A stretch of DNA of 64,000 nucleotides from Mytilus trossulus (taxonomy: Eukaryota; Mollusca; Bivalvia; Mytilida; Mytilidae), in contig NC_086378.1 in NCBI RefSeq assembly GCF_036588685.1, positions 28,931,578 through 28,995,577 of the forward strand, given 5' to 3'. Position numbers and translations under genes: made by a program. Shown in pieces: positions 22,801 to 31,099 of the stretch (the first letter of the stretch is position 1; the number at the start of each line of letters is the position of its first letter). Under the pieces are notes generated by a model. It was not told the DNA's origin. It worked only from the letters and a program-made list of their open reading frames with translations, and made no database searches.

Positions 22801-25408
22801 TCACACCAGCAAAGTGGATAGGGACTTATATAAGTTGCAATAACTTGTTTCCCAATCCGCTATAAATAAATATGTTTAAACTAATATAAAAAAAATATTC
22901 TTTACATGTAACTTTTTTATTTCAGGCTATTTTGATATTTTCATGGGCTGATTTCAAGTCTTCCAAATATGACAAATACGTGTTTCCATTGTGGGCTGAT
23001 GGTTTGGGATTCATCATCACCCTATCTTCTATCATACTGATACCAGCTATAGCCATTTATAAAGTGGTTTGTGCAAAGTGTACATCAGGACTTGGATTAG
23101 TAGAGGTAAAGTTTATGTCTTCTGTTGACTTAAGGTCAAGGAACAGTAAATGGGCTATGTCAGAGATTTCAGTAAAATTTGGCATACAACTCTGCCTCGA
23201 TGAACTAAAAATCGAAAAAATAATGCATTTATCTCAATTATCTTTTTGAATATTACTGATTGATTTCTTACAAAATGGATGAACATTTGTATAGCAAGCA
23301 CATAAAATCGGCTAGGCCTTAATGCCCCTACTCCTTTCCGTTAAAATGATGCAAAAAAAAGATAGGGTCACTGACTTCGTTTTTACGGTATTAATCATTC
23401 AAAGTTGCGTTCTTTGTGAAAAAATCCAACAAAACGTCGGAATAATCGTAAGGTTATCGCGTTGCAGGCCGTAAAACGTTGATTTTTGACGTTTTTCACT
23501 ATCAACAAGGGAGCAAATTGATTGTTAGACAAAAAACAAAGTCGGTGACATTATGATAATTTTATATCATTAAAACAGAAATTTATGTGTCGTCAATATA
23601 TAGTTTTTTAAGAAAAATCTATGGAGTAGAATTAAAGATTTTAGAAGGTTTTTTGTCGATTTTATGTGCTTTCAATTACAAATATTCACCCATATTAAAA
23701 GAAATCAATCTGCAATTTTTCAGATAATAAAAGAGATAAATGTATTATTTTTTCGATTTTCTGTTGTAGTTCAACGAGCCAAGGTTGTATGCAAATTTTT
23801 AGCAAAATCTGCGACATAGCCCATTTACTGTTCCTTGACCTTAAGGATGTTCCCTACTCTGTTTCAAAATAACAAGCTATCAAAAAGAATGATATAAACT
23901 GATAGTATATAAATAAAGGAACTATAAAAGCCAAAAAGAATGAAGGGTCTGTGTGCTTGTTTTCTAAAAGCAACTGAAAATTTGGTGGGAAAAGAATATC
24001 TCTAGATTGTTCATACATTTAACATTGTCATCATTTTTCTGTCAAAAAGTATGAAAAAATTACAAGGATTTAATAAGATTCAAAGATGGCATTTTTAAAC
24101 CATACGTAATCAAATGATGAAAAGAAAAGTAGGGGTTAGTGGGCAAAATAATGTAATGACCCTACATGAGGATTCGGAAATCTGGCAAAAATCAAAAACT
24201 TGAGCTCACATCCTTAATAGAAGTTTCTGTTACTGAAGAGGTGTTAAGTTAAATAAGTCTTCTGTAAATAGATATGAAATTAATTCTGTTTTCTGTTATT
24301 ATAAAGATGAAAAGATTCATCTATTTTCTATTTTACTAAAAAAAAAAGTCAACTTTAATCAATTTCTGTTATGTAATCAATGTCACATTAAGTAAGTTTT
24401 CTTTTTTATTAGATAGAGGTTAAGTTTTTTTAAATCATCTATTTAAAACTTTGAACACTTTAGATAGGCACATATATACATTGTGTATAAAAAATAATAT
24501 AACAAATACACACCCTTAAAACACATGTCTAATGTCTATCTCTAGATTCACCTTACTTCATAAGGTAACACTAAGATGTTTTGTAGTTAAATTTTTATAT
24601 ATCCGATGTGGTCAGCTGGACATGAGGCTACATATTTTGTTCTGTAGTGTATCAAAAGTGTGAGTTCAAATCCCATTGAGAGACAAGAATTTGTCAGCCA
24701 AAAAATCTAATTCTAACACTGTTTGGTTTTAAGTTTTAGACAGATACATATATACATGTATACAATATGTGTCATTATAAGAAATTGATGAGGGTTAATA
24801 AAGTGATTGGAATTCATATTTATAGCTCTTAAAGAATTTGATTTCAAAATATTGACTTGCAAAAATGGCATATGATAAATACTGATTTAGAATTGATTTG
24901 ATTTTGCTTTTTAATGTTTTAACGCCACTTTTAAGCACCTCATTTAGGCTATTTTGTGGTGGCAAGTTTTTATTGGTGGAGGAAGCTGGAGTGCCCAGAG
25001 AAAACCACCGACCTTCAAAGGGGAAACTATCAAACCTAGTCAATTCAGATTTGAATCGAGTGCTCCAGCACAAGTGGGGTTCGAACTAGTAACCTCACAC
25101 TGATATAGGAAAATATGAAGTTAATTATATTTATTGATATGACAGTGACCCAACAACCAGACTTCTATAAAAAAAAAATCAGCCTTTGTATCATGATACT
25201 TCTATTTAAATTCCAGTGTTATATGTTTCACATTCATTTTATACAGGTGATAAAAAACTTGGCAAAACCAGCAGATGATTGGGGTCCAGTGTCGAAAGAA
25301 CACAGAACAGAAAGAAAAATGATTGATGGAACTCCTACTGAACAGTTTGAATCTCAGATTCCATTTGTAGGCTCACAATACTCTGCTGAACAAGACACTA
25401 AAGTATAA
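4593..25408 (+). CDS. SLC6A9-like: SLC6 sodium/chloride-coupled transporter, glycine-transporter-like (14 exons)
   Basis: Predicted plasma-membrane symporter that takes up a small amino acid, most likely glycine, driven by Na+ and Cl-. Exons: 4593-4806, 5864-5995, 10556-10696, 11907-12084, 12863-12995, 13352-13486, 17227-17330, 18781-18905, 19479-19591, 20880-21020, 21295-21394, 21670-21770, 22926-23105, 25247-25408. They sum to 1959 nt (652 residues plus stop), the usual SLC6 length, and all phases agree. TM1 carries [12 protein letters not shown] (residues 53-64). The second extracellular loop has the conserved Cys pair 156/164 and four N-glycosylation sequons (N190, N195, N205, N208). TM6 has [13 protein letters not shown]; twelve hydrophobic segments are present. 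The C-tail (DWGP near 610, then QIPFVGS) resembles GlyT1 and ends in DTKV, a class I PDZ-ligand form. The start is the first ATG of the exon that opens the NWGNKMEF block. Substrate is inferred; other amino acids remain possible. Confidence 0.93.
5470..5605 (-). repeat. Short interspersed repeat fragment in SLC6 intron 1
   Basis: On the minus strand it reads CCAGTGGCGGATCCAGAAAT then TGGGGGCCC and GGGGGCCTTG. It is clearly more GC-rich than the surrounding intron. Probably a transposon fragment; the type is not determined. Confidence 0.5.
5864..5995 (+). CDS. SLC6 exon 2 (end of TM1 region, TM2)
   Basis: Acceptor TTTTCAG, donor GTACGT, 132 nt. Encodes GAFLIPF, then [14 protein letters not shown] of TM2 (residues 72-115). 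The preceding junction reads NGAG where most family members have NGGG. Confidence 0.93.
8760..9318. repeat. Interspersed repeat with two diverged tandem units
   Basis: A unit near 8790-8870 (GTTTCCAGACAATAACTTGT then GGATCTCTCTGAAATTG) recurs near 8945-9010 (GTTTCCATACAATAACTTAT then TGATCTCTCTAAAATTG). A different low-copy segment follows up to the join with the next repeat. Confidence 0.5.
9319..9507 (+). repeat. Interspersed repeat containing GGTCAAGGTAG (copy 2)
   Basis: Same family as 2649-2910: GGTCAAGGTAGTTTTTGATG at the left, GTACACATGTTCCCTATGAT in the middle, and ACACATTCTTGTT at the end. The left end present in copy 1 is missing. Confidence 0.75.
10175..10470. mobile_element. Hairpin-forming MITE before SLC6 exon 3
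   Basis: Arms 10175-10240 and about 10258-10322 are inverted copies: GAATGACTGTAATATTTTTT on the left and AAAAAATATTACAGTCATT on the right, with GTGCACAC facing GTGTGCAC near the loop. The flank to about 10470 (GATGACGTCACGGTCACATG) looks like part of the same unit. It ends about 85 bp before exon 3. Confidence 0.7.
10556..10696 (+). CDS. SLC6 exon 3 (TM3)
   Basis: Acceptor TTTCAG, donor GTTTGT, 141 nt. Encodes GVGWAMF and TM3 with the conserved [10 protein letters not shown], whose Tyr contacts substrate in the family. Ends inside the second extracellular loop after Cys156. Confidence 0.92.
11325..11620 (+). repeat. Interspersed repeat family B (copy 1)
   Basis: Begins GAATAGAAATTGAGAATGTG and continues with AGACGACAACCCAACCAAAG, CAGCTGGCCCCTA and GCCAGAGGCTCCTGA. 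The same blocks, in the same order, recur at 21878-22170, 42640-42880 and 58590-58880. Confidence 0.7.
11907..12084 (+). CDS. SLC6 exon 4 (second extracellular loop)
   Basis: Acceptor TTATAG, donor GTGAGT, 178 nt, ending in phase 2. Encodes Cys164, four extra Cys residues (175, 183, 187, 206) and four N-glycosylation sequons, ending SDEFF before the conserved YVLG block. This loop is the most variable part of SLC6 proteins. Confidence 0.88.
12863..12995 (+). CDS. SLC6 exon 5 (TM4)
   Basis: Acceptor TTTAAAG, donor GTGAGT, 133 nt. Encodes [23 protein letters not shown] (TM4) and KGIKSSGK, all conserved SLC6 blocks. Confidence 0.92.
13352..13486 (+). CDS. SLC6 exon 6 (TM5)
   Basis: Acceptor TTTCAG, donor GTAAGT, 135 nt, phase 0 at both ends. 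Encodes [20 protein letters not shown] (TM5) and the following loop up to residue 311. Confidence 0.93.
13567..14445. mobile_element. Terminal-inverted-repeat element in SLC6 intron 6 (about 880 bp)
   Basis: The left end starts CAGTCAGGGGTACTACTTGT; the right end is its reverse complement, with about 35 matching bases. Both flanks carry TTTGT, a possible 5-bp target duplication. No transposase frame was seen, so it is non-autonomous. It starts only 80 bp after exon 6. Confidence 0.75.
14619..15796. mobile_element. Terminal-inverted-repeat element with internal duplication, SLC6 intron 6
   Basis: The left end 14619-14669 (TATGTGACC to GAACGTCATTG) is repeated inverted at 15745-15795 with few mismatches; the outer bases are TA-rich. 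Inside, a block of about 230 bp starting near 14935 recurs 247 bp later (near 15182), sharing GTTACGCGTCGCATA. No transposase was seen. Confidence 0.75.
16241..16956. mobile_element. Probable inverted-repeat element, SLC6 intron 6
   Basis: Left GGGACGTTTGGGCTTTTT is mirrored on the right as AAAAAGTGCAAACGTCCTG. Several GCGCAAATGTC motifs near the right end pair with GACATTTGCGC at the left. The ends are diverged, so the borders are approximate. Confidence 0.45.
17118..17226 (+). repeat. 27-bp tandem repeat at the 3-prime splice site of SLC6 exon 7
   Basis: Four copies start at 17118, 17145, 17172 and 17199. The unit is close to AACTGATCTGATTGGATATT plus ATAAAAG. The last copy ends in the acceptor AACAG of exon 7. 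Each copy contains CTGAT, which fits the branch-point consensus yUnAy, and there is no proper polypyrimidine tract. Confidence 0.85.
17227..17330 (+). CDS. SLC6 exon 7 (TM6)
   Basis: Acceptor TTAACAG, donor GTAAGT, 104 nt. Encodes [20 protein letters not shown] and [10 protein letters not shown]. Ser325 sits where GlyT2 has Ser and GlyT1 has Gly, the site known to control sarcosine acceptance. Confidence 0.92.
18781..18905 (+). CDS. SLC6 exon 8 (TM7)
   Basis: Acceptor TTTTCCAG, donor GTATAC, 125 nt, phase 2 to 1. Encodes [20 protein letters not shown] and the IIGYMA block, matching TM7 of glycine and related transporters. Confidence 0.92.
19197..19435 (-). repeat. tRNA-derived SINE (family S1), minus strand
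   Basis: On the minus strand the head reads GGGGCCTTGGTGGCCGAGTG, including a perfect Pol III A box (TGGCCGAGTGG), with a decayed B box about 60 bp on (TTTGAACCC). The body, with CCAATAAAAT and GGTGTTTAAA, recurs at 24903-25106 and 51036-51295. Confidence 0.7.
19479..19591 (+). CDS. SLC6 exon 9 (TM8)
   Basis: Acceptor ATTTTAG, donor GTACGT, 113 nt. Encodes [17 protein letters not shown] and TM8 ending LGLGTQ, the GlyT1-like form; the TM8 region contributes Na+ ligands in SLC6 transporters. Confidence 0.93.
19755..20770 (+). mobile_element. Non-autonomous element with about 190-bp internal tandem repeats
   Basis: Starts TTTTTTGTCGAGCCTTCAAC, followed by a short GTCGTCGTCC microsatellite, then nearly five copies of a roughly 190-bp unit (the CACTCTGTGGTTAAAG motif recurs near 19831, 20023, 20211 and 20403). 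It ends in GTTGAGCC and a perfect palindrome GGTTCCGCGGAACC. The architecture resembles bivalve pearl-type elements. Confidence 0.65.
20880..21020 (+). CDS. SLC6 exon 10 (TM9)
   Basis: Acceptor TTTCAG, donor GTAAGG, 141 nt, phase 0. Encodes [16 protein letters not shown], the RVNQKRR loop and TM9 up to CTQ (residue 472). Confidence 0.92.
21295..21394 (+). CDS. SLC6 exon 11 (TM10)
   Basis: Acceptor TTTCAG, donor GTGAGT, 100 nt. Encodes [20 protein letters not shown] and [11 protein letters not shown]. Glu497 matches the TM10 Glu of most SLC6 proteins, including GlyT2, where GlyT1 has Met. Confidence 0.92.
21670..21770 (+). CDS. SLC6 exon 12 (TM11 start)
   Basis: Acceptor ATCCAG, donor GTAAGA, 101 nt. 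Encodes [19 protein letters not shown] and [10 protein letters not shown], the conserved cytoplasmic loop and start of TM11. Confidence 0.92.
21878..22170 (+). repeat. Interspersed repeat family B (copy 2)
   Basis: Same block order as 11325-11620: GAATGGAAATGGAGAATATT, GAGGCAACTACTTCACC, CAGCTGGCCCCTACTC, CCAGAGGCTCCTTCCTGACT. Begins about 110 bp after SLC6 exon 12. Confidence 0.7.
22537..22875 (+). repeat. tRNA-derived SINE (family S2)
   Basis: The head has an A-box-like GTGTAATGGTTAGATTAT and a good B box (GGTTCAATCCC), spaced as in a tRNA. The body runs to a TATAAATAAATA tail near 22870. The missing cloverleaf and long body rule out a working tRNA gene. Confidence 0.65.
22926..23105 (+). 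CDS. SLC6 exon 13 (TM11 end, TM12)
   Basis: Acceptor TTTCAG, donor GTAAAG, 180 nt, phase 0. Encodes [20 protein letters not shown], then TM12 ([20 protein letters not shown]) and the start of the cytoplasmic tail. Confidence 0.92.
23129..23846. mobile_element. Fold-back element with long inverted arms, 24 bp from SLC6 exon 13
   Basis: Left arm CTTAAGGTCAAGGAACAGTA and about 120-170 further bases are mirrored at the right end (to 23846) with moderate divergence; both arms contain AAATGGGCTATGTC and the stretch AAAATCGAAAAAATAAT. No coding frame inside. It is a MITE-like element just inside intron 13. Confidence 0.8.
23841..24217. repeat. Possible small inverted-repeat element next to the fold-back element
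   Basis: TTAAGGATGT at the left is mirrored as ACATCCTTAA at the right. Only about 10 bases match, so this is weak; it may be a separate short element abutting 23129-23846. Confidence 0.35.
24603..24690 (+). repeat. tRNA-like SINE head
   Basis: GATGTGGTCAGCTGGACATG resembles a Pol III A box and GAGTTCAAATCCC is a near-perfect B box. It cannot be folded into a convincing tRNA; best read as a SINE head. Confidence 0.45.
24903..25106 (-). repeat. tRNA-derived SINE (family S1), partial, minus strand
   Basis: Shares its body with 19197-19435: CCAATAAAAA, GGTGGTTTTCTC and GTTCGAACCCC on the minus strand. The tRNA-like head is truncated. It lies 140 bp before the last SLC6 exon. Confidence 0.6.
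25247..25408 (+). CDS. SLC6 exon 14 (C-tail, stop)
   Basis: Acceptor ATACAG, 162 nt with a TAA stop at 25406-25408. Encodes the cytoplasmic tail: [26 protein letters not shown] and terminal DTKV. The spacing and motifs resemble the GlyT1 tail. Confidence 0.92.
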   Translation: MIKNLAKPADDWGPVSKEHRTERKMIDGTPTEQFESQIPFVGSQYSAEQDTKV

Positions 25409-26990
25409 AGGACTGTCTCAAAGACAGAACTGTGTGATGTTTCAATGTACGATTTAAAAATAGAATACCTGACATTAAGATTGTTGCTGTATTGGGACCC
25501 TCAAGTAGTCACTTAAAAGTTAAAACACAAACAACTATTTAAAAGTCCTAGAACCTAGAACCATTTGCACAAAACTAACCAGATTTTTATAGAATGCTCA
25601 AAATTTATTACATTCATTGGCATGCATTCAGAAACCAAGCAAACATGATAAGTGAATTTTAGAACTTGGCTGACACATTTGTCTTGATATCCTATTGAGT
25701 AGGAAAAGTTATAAGTTTATTTGTTGATCACTTAGCAGAAGTCCATATTTCAACATGGACATATGGTGTAAGGTAAAAGGCTTACTAAACCTAATTATAA
25801 AAATAAGTTTGAAGGCTAGCTTCATTTACAACACATACATATTTGTAGAAAAATCTTGTACAATGTATGTAAAGAAGTCAACTTTCTCTAGAGTTACACT
25901 TACAAAGACTGAAAATGTGTCTATTGAAAATGCAATACAGATCTTTAAAAAATGTAGCATGCAAGTAAACTTTCTGAAAGAAGATGTATTAAAGAACATT
26001 ATCAAGTCACTTTTGGTCATTGTATATCCCAGTACAAAAAAAAAAAATAAGAAGAAATATGTCATAGGTTTTCACAATGAAATATATGAAGTAAAGAATT
26101 ATTTTTTTCCGACTGAGAAGTGCTATTTATTTATGTTTTAATGCTCATTTATATGGATATTTTTATTGAGAATGTGCCAAACTTGAATACAACAAACAAT
26201 TGATTGATTTGAATTAAAGGGTAAATGATATATATTTTTAAGAATAGATTTTTGTTATGCCTACAGTATAAATGTTAAGAATTTGATTTCTGGATGTAGA
26301 TGCACAGGGCTCTGACTAAATAATTAGATACAAAGGAAGAAAAGAAACCAAATTTTAGATAATCAAGTTTAGTTAATACAAGTTTTAATGCCAAAGGGTT
26401 CAAGAAAGCTTTTACTTGGTAAAGGTTATCCATCAGACAATACCATATGAGTTTTTGATTTGATGAAAATGTCTAGCAATATTTTTTGCCTTTTATCTCT
26501 AAAACATTAATACTACTAGTTATTGTTATTGAAGTATTACAAATTTGGTATGCATTTGTATAATGGTCAGTTAGATTTACTACTTGAATACTTTAAGATG
26601 AATCTCTAGAAATTTTTAGTTCAGAATCTCACTGTTTTTTATGATATTAAATGATAAATTTTATTTTAATTAACAATTTAAAACATAATTGAATTATGTT
26701 AATTTATTTGTTAAATTTCTGTGAAAATTGTTGTTTTATGAAATCTCATATTTGAACTTTTTATATGTGTTTATGTTATTGTTTATTGTTTTATTACTCC
26801 TTATATTTTGTTTTGTTTGGTGAAGTCATTTATGTTGTGAATTTACATACTCTTAGTACTATTGCATATATGATAGTAAAATTAGTAAAAAAAAATAATA
26901 TGATCTTGAATTAGTTGAAGTTTCTCAAGTGCTTTGTGCTTTATATTTGTCATTTTGTAATTGACAAGATTGCTGGCATGAATAAAATTT
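25409..26990 (+). other. Probable SLC6 3-prime untranslated region
   Basis: AT-rich sequence without family-like coding. Candidate poly(A) signals are ATTAAA at 26213-26218 and AATAAA at 26981-26986. Which is used cannot be told from sequence. Confidence 0.45.
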
Positions 26991-27123
26991 ATAAAATTGA
27001 GGTGACACATCAATTTAAGTTACTTGGTTTTTTTATCAAGCCATGCCAGATCTTTGTGATCCCTCTAGATTATGAGATGTTACAGATTTCAAAGTTGAAG
27101 ATACAACATGAAAGTAATTTTTG

Positions 27124-27328
27124 AAAGGGTTGGCCTAACAGCTACTGTATTTTAGATATACACTTAAAGGGTTGGCCTAGCAGCTACTGTATTTTAGATA
27201 TACACTTAAAGGGTTGGCCTAACAGCTACTGTATTTTAGATATACACTTAAAGGGTTGGCCTAACAGCTACTGTATTTTAGATATACACTTAAAGGGTTG
27301 GCCTAACAGCTACTGTATTCTAGATATA
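27124..27328 (+). repeat. 42-bp tandem repeat, about 5 copies
   Basis: Units start at 27124, 27166, 27208, 27250 and 27292 and are nearly identical (AAAGGGTTGGCCTAACAGCT then ACTGTATTTTAGATATACAC). The last unit is shortened, and an A-rich run of about 18 follows near 27338. The near-identity suggests recent expansion. Confidence 0.9.
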
Positions 27329-27356
27329 GGCTTGCACAAAAAAAAAAAAAAAAAAA

Positions 27357-27560
27357 GAAGATGTAGTATAAATGGCAACGAGACAACTCTCCACAATAGA
27401 CCAAATGACACAGAAATTAACAACTATAGGGCACTGTACAGCCTTCAACAATGAGCAAAGCCCATACCACATAGTCAGCTATAAAATGCCCAGAAAAGAC
27501 AAATGTTAAACAATTCAAACGAGAAAACTAACGACCTAATTTACCGGTAAATCCCCAAAA
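27357..27560 (+). repeat. Interspersed repeat family A (copy)
   Basis: GAAGATGTAGTATAAATGGC, GAGACAACTCTCCACAATAG, AACTATAGGGCACTGTACAG and CCTTCAACAATGAGCAAAGC, in order. The family recurs at 28130-28330 and 46640-46790 (minus), and at 42903-43030, 60129-60330 and 63624-63720 (plus). Confidence 0.75.
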
Positions 27561-28129
27561 ATGAATGAAAAACAAGAATGTTACACATCAACAAATGACA
27601 ACCACTGAGTTACAGCTTCCTGACTAGGGACAGGCACATACATACAGAATATGGCGGGTTAAACATGTTCGTGAGATCCCAACCCTCCCTTAAACTGGGA
27701 CAGTGGTGTAACAGTTCAACATAAGAACGAACTATAAAAATCAGTTGAAAAAGGCTTATATTTCTCAGTGTTGTCCTGCCATGGCTTTGTTTGAATTTGT
27801 TTGTTAGCTTTTTGGTCATGAATGTTTGTCTCTGATATTTAATTAACTGTGCATTTGTATTCAGACATTGCAGATCAAATTTATTTGTTCATTGTGTAAT
27901 CATAAGTTTTTTGATTGAGTTAAGTCTGCCAATTGATATTTTATCGTGTGTTTTTCTATGTTGTGATGTTATGCTATTGTTTCAGAAAAAGGGAGAAGGT
28001 TTGGATCCATTAAAACGTTTAATCCCACTGCAAATGTTTGCACCTGTCCTAAGTCAGGAATCTGATGTACAGTAGTTGTCGTTTGTTTATGTAATATATA
28101 CGTGTTTCTCGTTTTTCGTTTTGTTTATA

Positions 28130-28330
28130 TAGATAAGACCGTTGGTTTTTTCCGTTTGAATGGTTTTACACTAGTAATTTTGGGGCCCTTTATAGCTTGT
28201 TGTCTGGTGTGAGCCAAGGCTCTGTGTTGAAGGCCGTACTTTTTAACCTATAATGGTTTACTTTTTAAATTGTTATTTGGATGGAGAATTGTCTCATTGG
28301 CACTCACACCACATCTTCCTATATCTATTA
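28130..28330 (-). repeat. Interspersed repeat family A (minus copy)
   Basis: Minus-strand copy of family A: GTTTTACACTAGTAATTTTG, TAGCTTGTTGTCTGGTGTGA, AAGGCCGTAC and GAGAATTGTCTCATTGGCAC read on the plus strand as the complement of the 60129-60330 copy. Confidence 0.75.
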
Positions 28331-28539
28331 ACTTGTCGGATGGATGCAAATAGATATACATTTAACAAAAACACATAGTGGACATGGCTGGGTACTTGTA
28401 TATTCCAACAACAACAAAAAACACTAAAGTACAGATCTGAGAATACTCCCAGTTATTTAGTTTTGATGTTATTTTTGTTATTCGCATCAGATTTTGTCTA
28501 TTGCTTAGTTGGTTTCTGTGTGTGTTACATTTTAATGTT

Positions 28540-28670
28540 GTGTCGTCATTTTCTTGTTTTTAATGCCTTTCCCTCGGTTTTGGTTTATGACCCCGGATTT
28601 GTATTTGTCTCGATTTATGAGTTTTGAACATCGGTATACTACTGTTGCCTTTATTTACTGTCAGCTTGTT
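28540..28670 (-). repeat. Interspersed repeat family D (minus, partial)
   Basis: TTCCCTCGGTTTTGGTTTAT and CGGTATACTACTGTTGCC are the complements of blocks in the plus copies at 35275-35660 and 41295-41720. Confidence 0.55.
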
Positions 28671-28789
28671 CAAAGCCACAAACAACTAATAGTTCCTTTG
28701 TGAATTCAAATTTTTGTTCAATTACAATTTTTTAAATAATTTGAAAAAGTAATATTTCAAATTTAAAGTAGTTGGGGGGGGGGGGGAAG

Positions 28790-28985
28790 TGAAATAAAAA
28801 ATACTGAACTTTAAGGAATATTCAAAAATGGAAAGTCCCTTATCAAATGACCAAATCAAAAGCCCATACACATTAAACGTGGAGAACAACTGTTACATTT
28901 CTGACTAGGTGCAGGCATTTCCTGTAGAAAATTGTGGGTTTAAAGCTTGCTTCAACTCTCATTTGTATGACAGTAACATAAATTT
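28790..28985 (+). repeat. Interspersed repeat family C (copy), after a G run
   Basis: Follows a run of about 12 G (28773-28786). It contains AATACTGAACTTTAAGGAAT, ATTCAAAAATGGAAAGTCCC and TTATCAAATGACCAAATCAA, also seen at 40205-40640. Confidence 0.55.
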
Positions 28986-29939
28986 ACATTATATTGATTA
29001 AAATGACTAAACAAAAGAGAAGTAAAAACATAATAGGTAAAAATGTCAAAAGTAGCTTCAGATAGGCTTTAGAAAAAGAACGGGATATTCTTGGCACAAA
29101 CCTTGTCCATCAAACTTCTGCTCTGACAATGTGAACGTTGAGTAAAGTCTGCAAGCTCTAGGAAACCGAATGCGTTGGGATATATGTGTATCCCATATGA
29201 AGGTAAAGTTGGTATATTGCTACTATAGTGGGGAAAATTGATAATTTCAAAATTTAAATCTTATCGTTTGTCACAGGTTTCTCGGCTTCTGAGATGATCG
29301 CTTGAGTCAAATTCGAGGTATAAGTCGTAGGAAGCAGTAGTTGATTCTTAAATCTCTAATCTGGGGGCTTTTTAGTGGAACCCTATGGAATTTGGATTGT
29401 TAAAGGAAAGAGCATTATTTACACATCTGAATGTGAAATTAGATGATCTGCGATTTGTCTTGTCTGAGATTACTATAACACATCTCACGTCTTGTTCACT
29501 ATTAACAAAATATACGATATATTATCCCAAAGTAACTAATGTAAAGCGGATACTACTATGTTCATGTTAAAAAGCATTGTTGGTTATTTCTTAGTTTCTT
29601 TTATCCGATTTTTTAAAATTTTACATGGGGTATACAGTGTTGAAAAATCTACAAGATTTGATAGAGTTTATTTCAGAGAATGATTGAGATTTAAAATTAT
29701 ATATAAGTTCTTAAAAAGTGTTGATCAGTATCTTATGATACAATGGAAGTATTTCATTAGCATTTATTCTATTCTACCATATAGTGACTGCCTTCAACAA
29801 ATTGAAGATTATGTCACAGGAGGAAACTTACAACAAAATATAGAATGATAAATATACAACTTTTAAAAAATACAAAAAGTAAGATGTTATAATGGAGTTA
29901 ATATTGATGCTTTGAAATTGAAGATTTGAAAGAGTGTAC

Positions 29940-30690
29940 TTAGATGCAATTTATAATGTTATCGGGTAGTTTGTTCCAGCCGGTAATAGTTCTTGGAAAC
30001 TAGGAGTATTTTCTGTACTGTGTTTTGCAGGATGGAGTTTGGAAGCTGTTCGAATTAGAATGTCTTTTTTGTGGGATTGATTTATTATTTTTAGGTATTG
30101 CAACCTTTTCGTCTTCAATTTTATGAAGCGTTACCGGCTTATCTGGTGTCTATTTCTGTCAGATAAATTGCGCTATTCAAGATGTTGTAACCTGTTACCA
30201 ACGCTGGTGTTTCTGTATTTGTTGGTAACAAAACGTGCAGCCCTCCTTTGAACTTTTTCGATGCTATCGATGTCTTGTTGTAAGTATGGATCCCAAACAG
30301 AGCAAGCATACTCTAGTGATGGTCTTACTAGGGAAGTATATGCTTGCTCTTTAATGGATGTTGAGCTTATGTTCAGGTTCCTCCTTAAAAAGTCTCGTGT
30401 GCTATTAACATTCTTGCATATGTTGTTTATATGCACATACCATTTAAGGTTGGAACTGATGGTAAACCCCAGATATTTTGCTGTTGTTACATGTTCTAAT
30501 GAACGATTGTGTAATGTGTAGTTAAAAGTGATTGTGGTTTTTCTTCTCCTGGTGACTGAAACTACATTATACTTATCTGGGTGTAATGATATTTTCCATG
30601 TAGTTTCCCACGATTTCAGTTTGTCAAGATCTTTTTGTAATGTGGATGCATAATTGAATACACACTTTATTATATCTTCAAACACAATTA
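29940..30690 (-). pseudogene. Non-LTR retrotransposon reverse-transcriptase C-terminal fragment
   Basis: A 170-codon open stretch (30173-30685, minus) carries thumb-region blocks of LINE reverse transcriptases: LQKDLDKLKSWETTWKISLH, HVTTAKYLGFTIS, YTSLVRPSLEYACSVWDPY and IEKVQRRAARFVTNKYRNTS. After a stop at its lower end, further homology in shifted frames includes FPRTITGWNKLPDN near 29950-30000. The polymerase core is missing, so it is inactive. The style resembles CR1/Jockey-like elements. Confidence 0.85.
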
Positions 30691-30999
30691 TTGACGTTAA
30701 CAGTATTCATATAATGTCTTGATCTGCAGTACATGCAAATTAGTCTGTAAATTATGCGTTACATATGATTTATTTTCGATTTAAAAATGCGGTTTTTTGT
30801 AAAAAAATACAATAATCAAGACATAAATACAAAATTTATTATAAAATCAGTGTTTAAATCATCCGAAATTAGCCGATAATTAAGGTTAAAAATAAAAAGA
30901 AAAAAACGATCCTTTCCTAAACTTCCCTTTGCCAACAAAGGTCTCATTGCCACCAACTTGGACAATTTCCTTCATCATGAATCAGCGCTCGATAATACC

Positions 31000-31095
31000 C
31001 CAAAGATAAGTCTGTTCTTATCATCTCTTATACCTAAGATGATGAGTCTTGTGTAGACGAAACGTGCGTCTGGCATATTAAATTACAAACCTGGT
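31000..31095 (+). repeat. Retrotransposon-associated 3-prime repeat piece
   Basis: CTTGTGTAGACGAAACGTGC followed by GTCTGGCATATTAAATTACA and CCTGGTACCTTTGATAACTA looks like a dispersed non-coding repeat. I found no second copy in the window, so this rests on recognising the style. Confidence 0.3.
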
Positions 31096-31099
31096 ACCT

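Noticed and set aside
25755-26141. 128-codon plus frame after the SLC6 stop
   Set aside because: Lys/Asn/Phe-rich composition of AT-rich DNA, no family motif, and position inside the likely 3-prime UTR.
30261-30521. 86-codon plus frame
   Set aside because: Antisense shadow of the reverse-transcriptase fragment on the minus strand.
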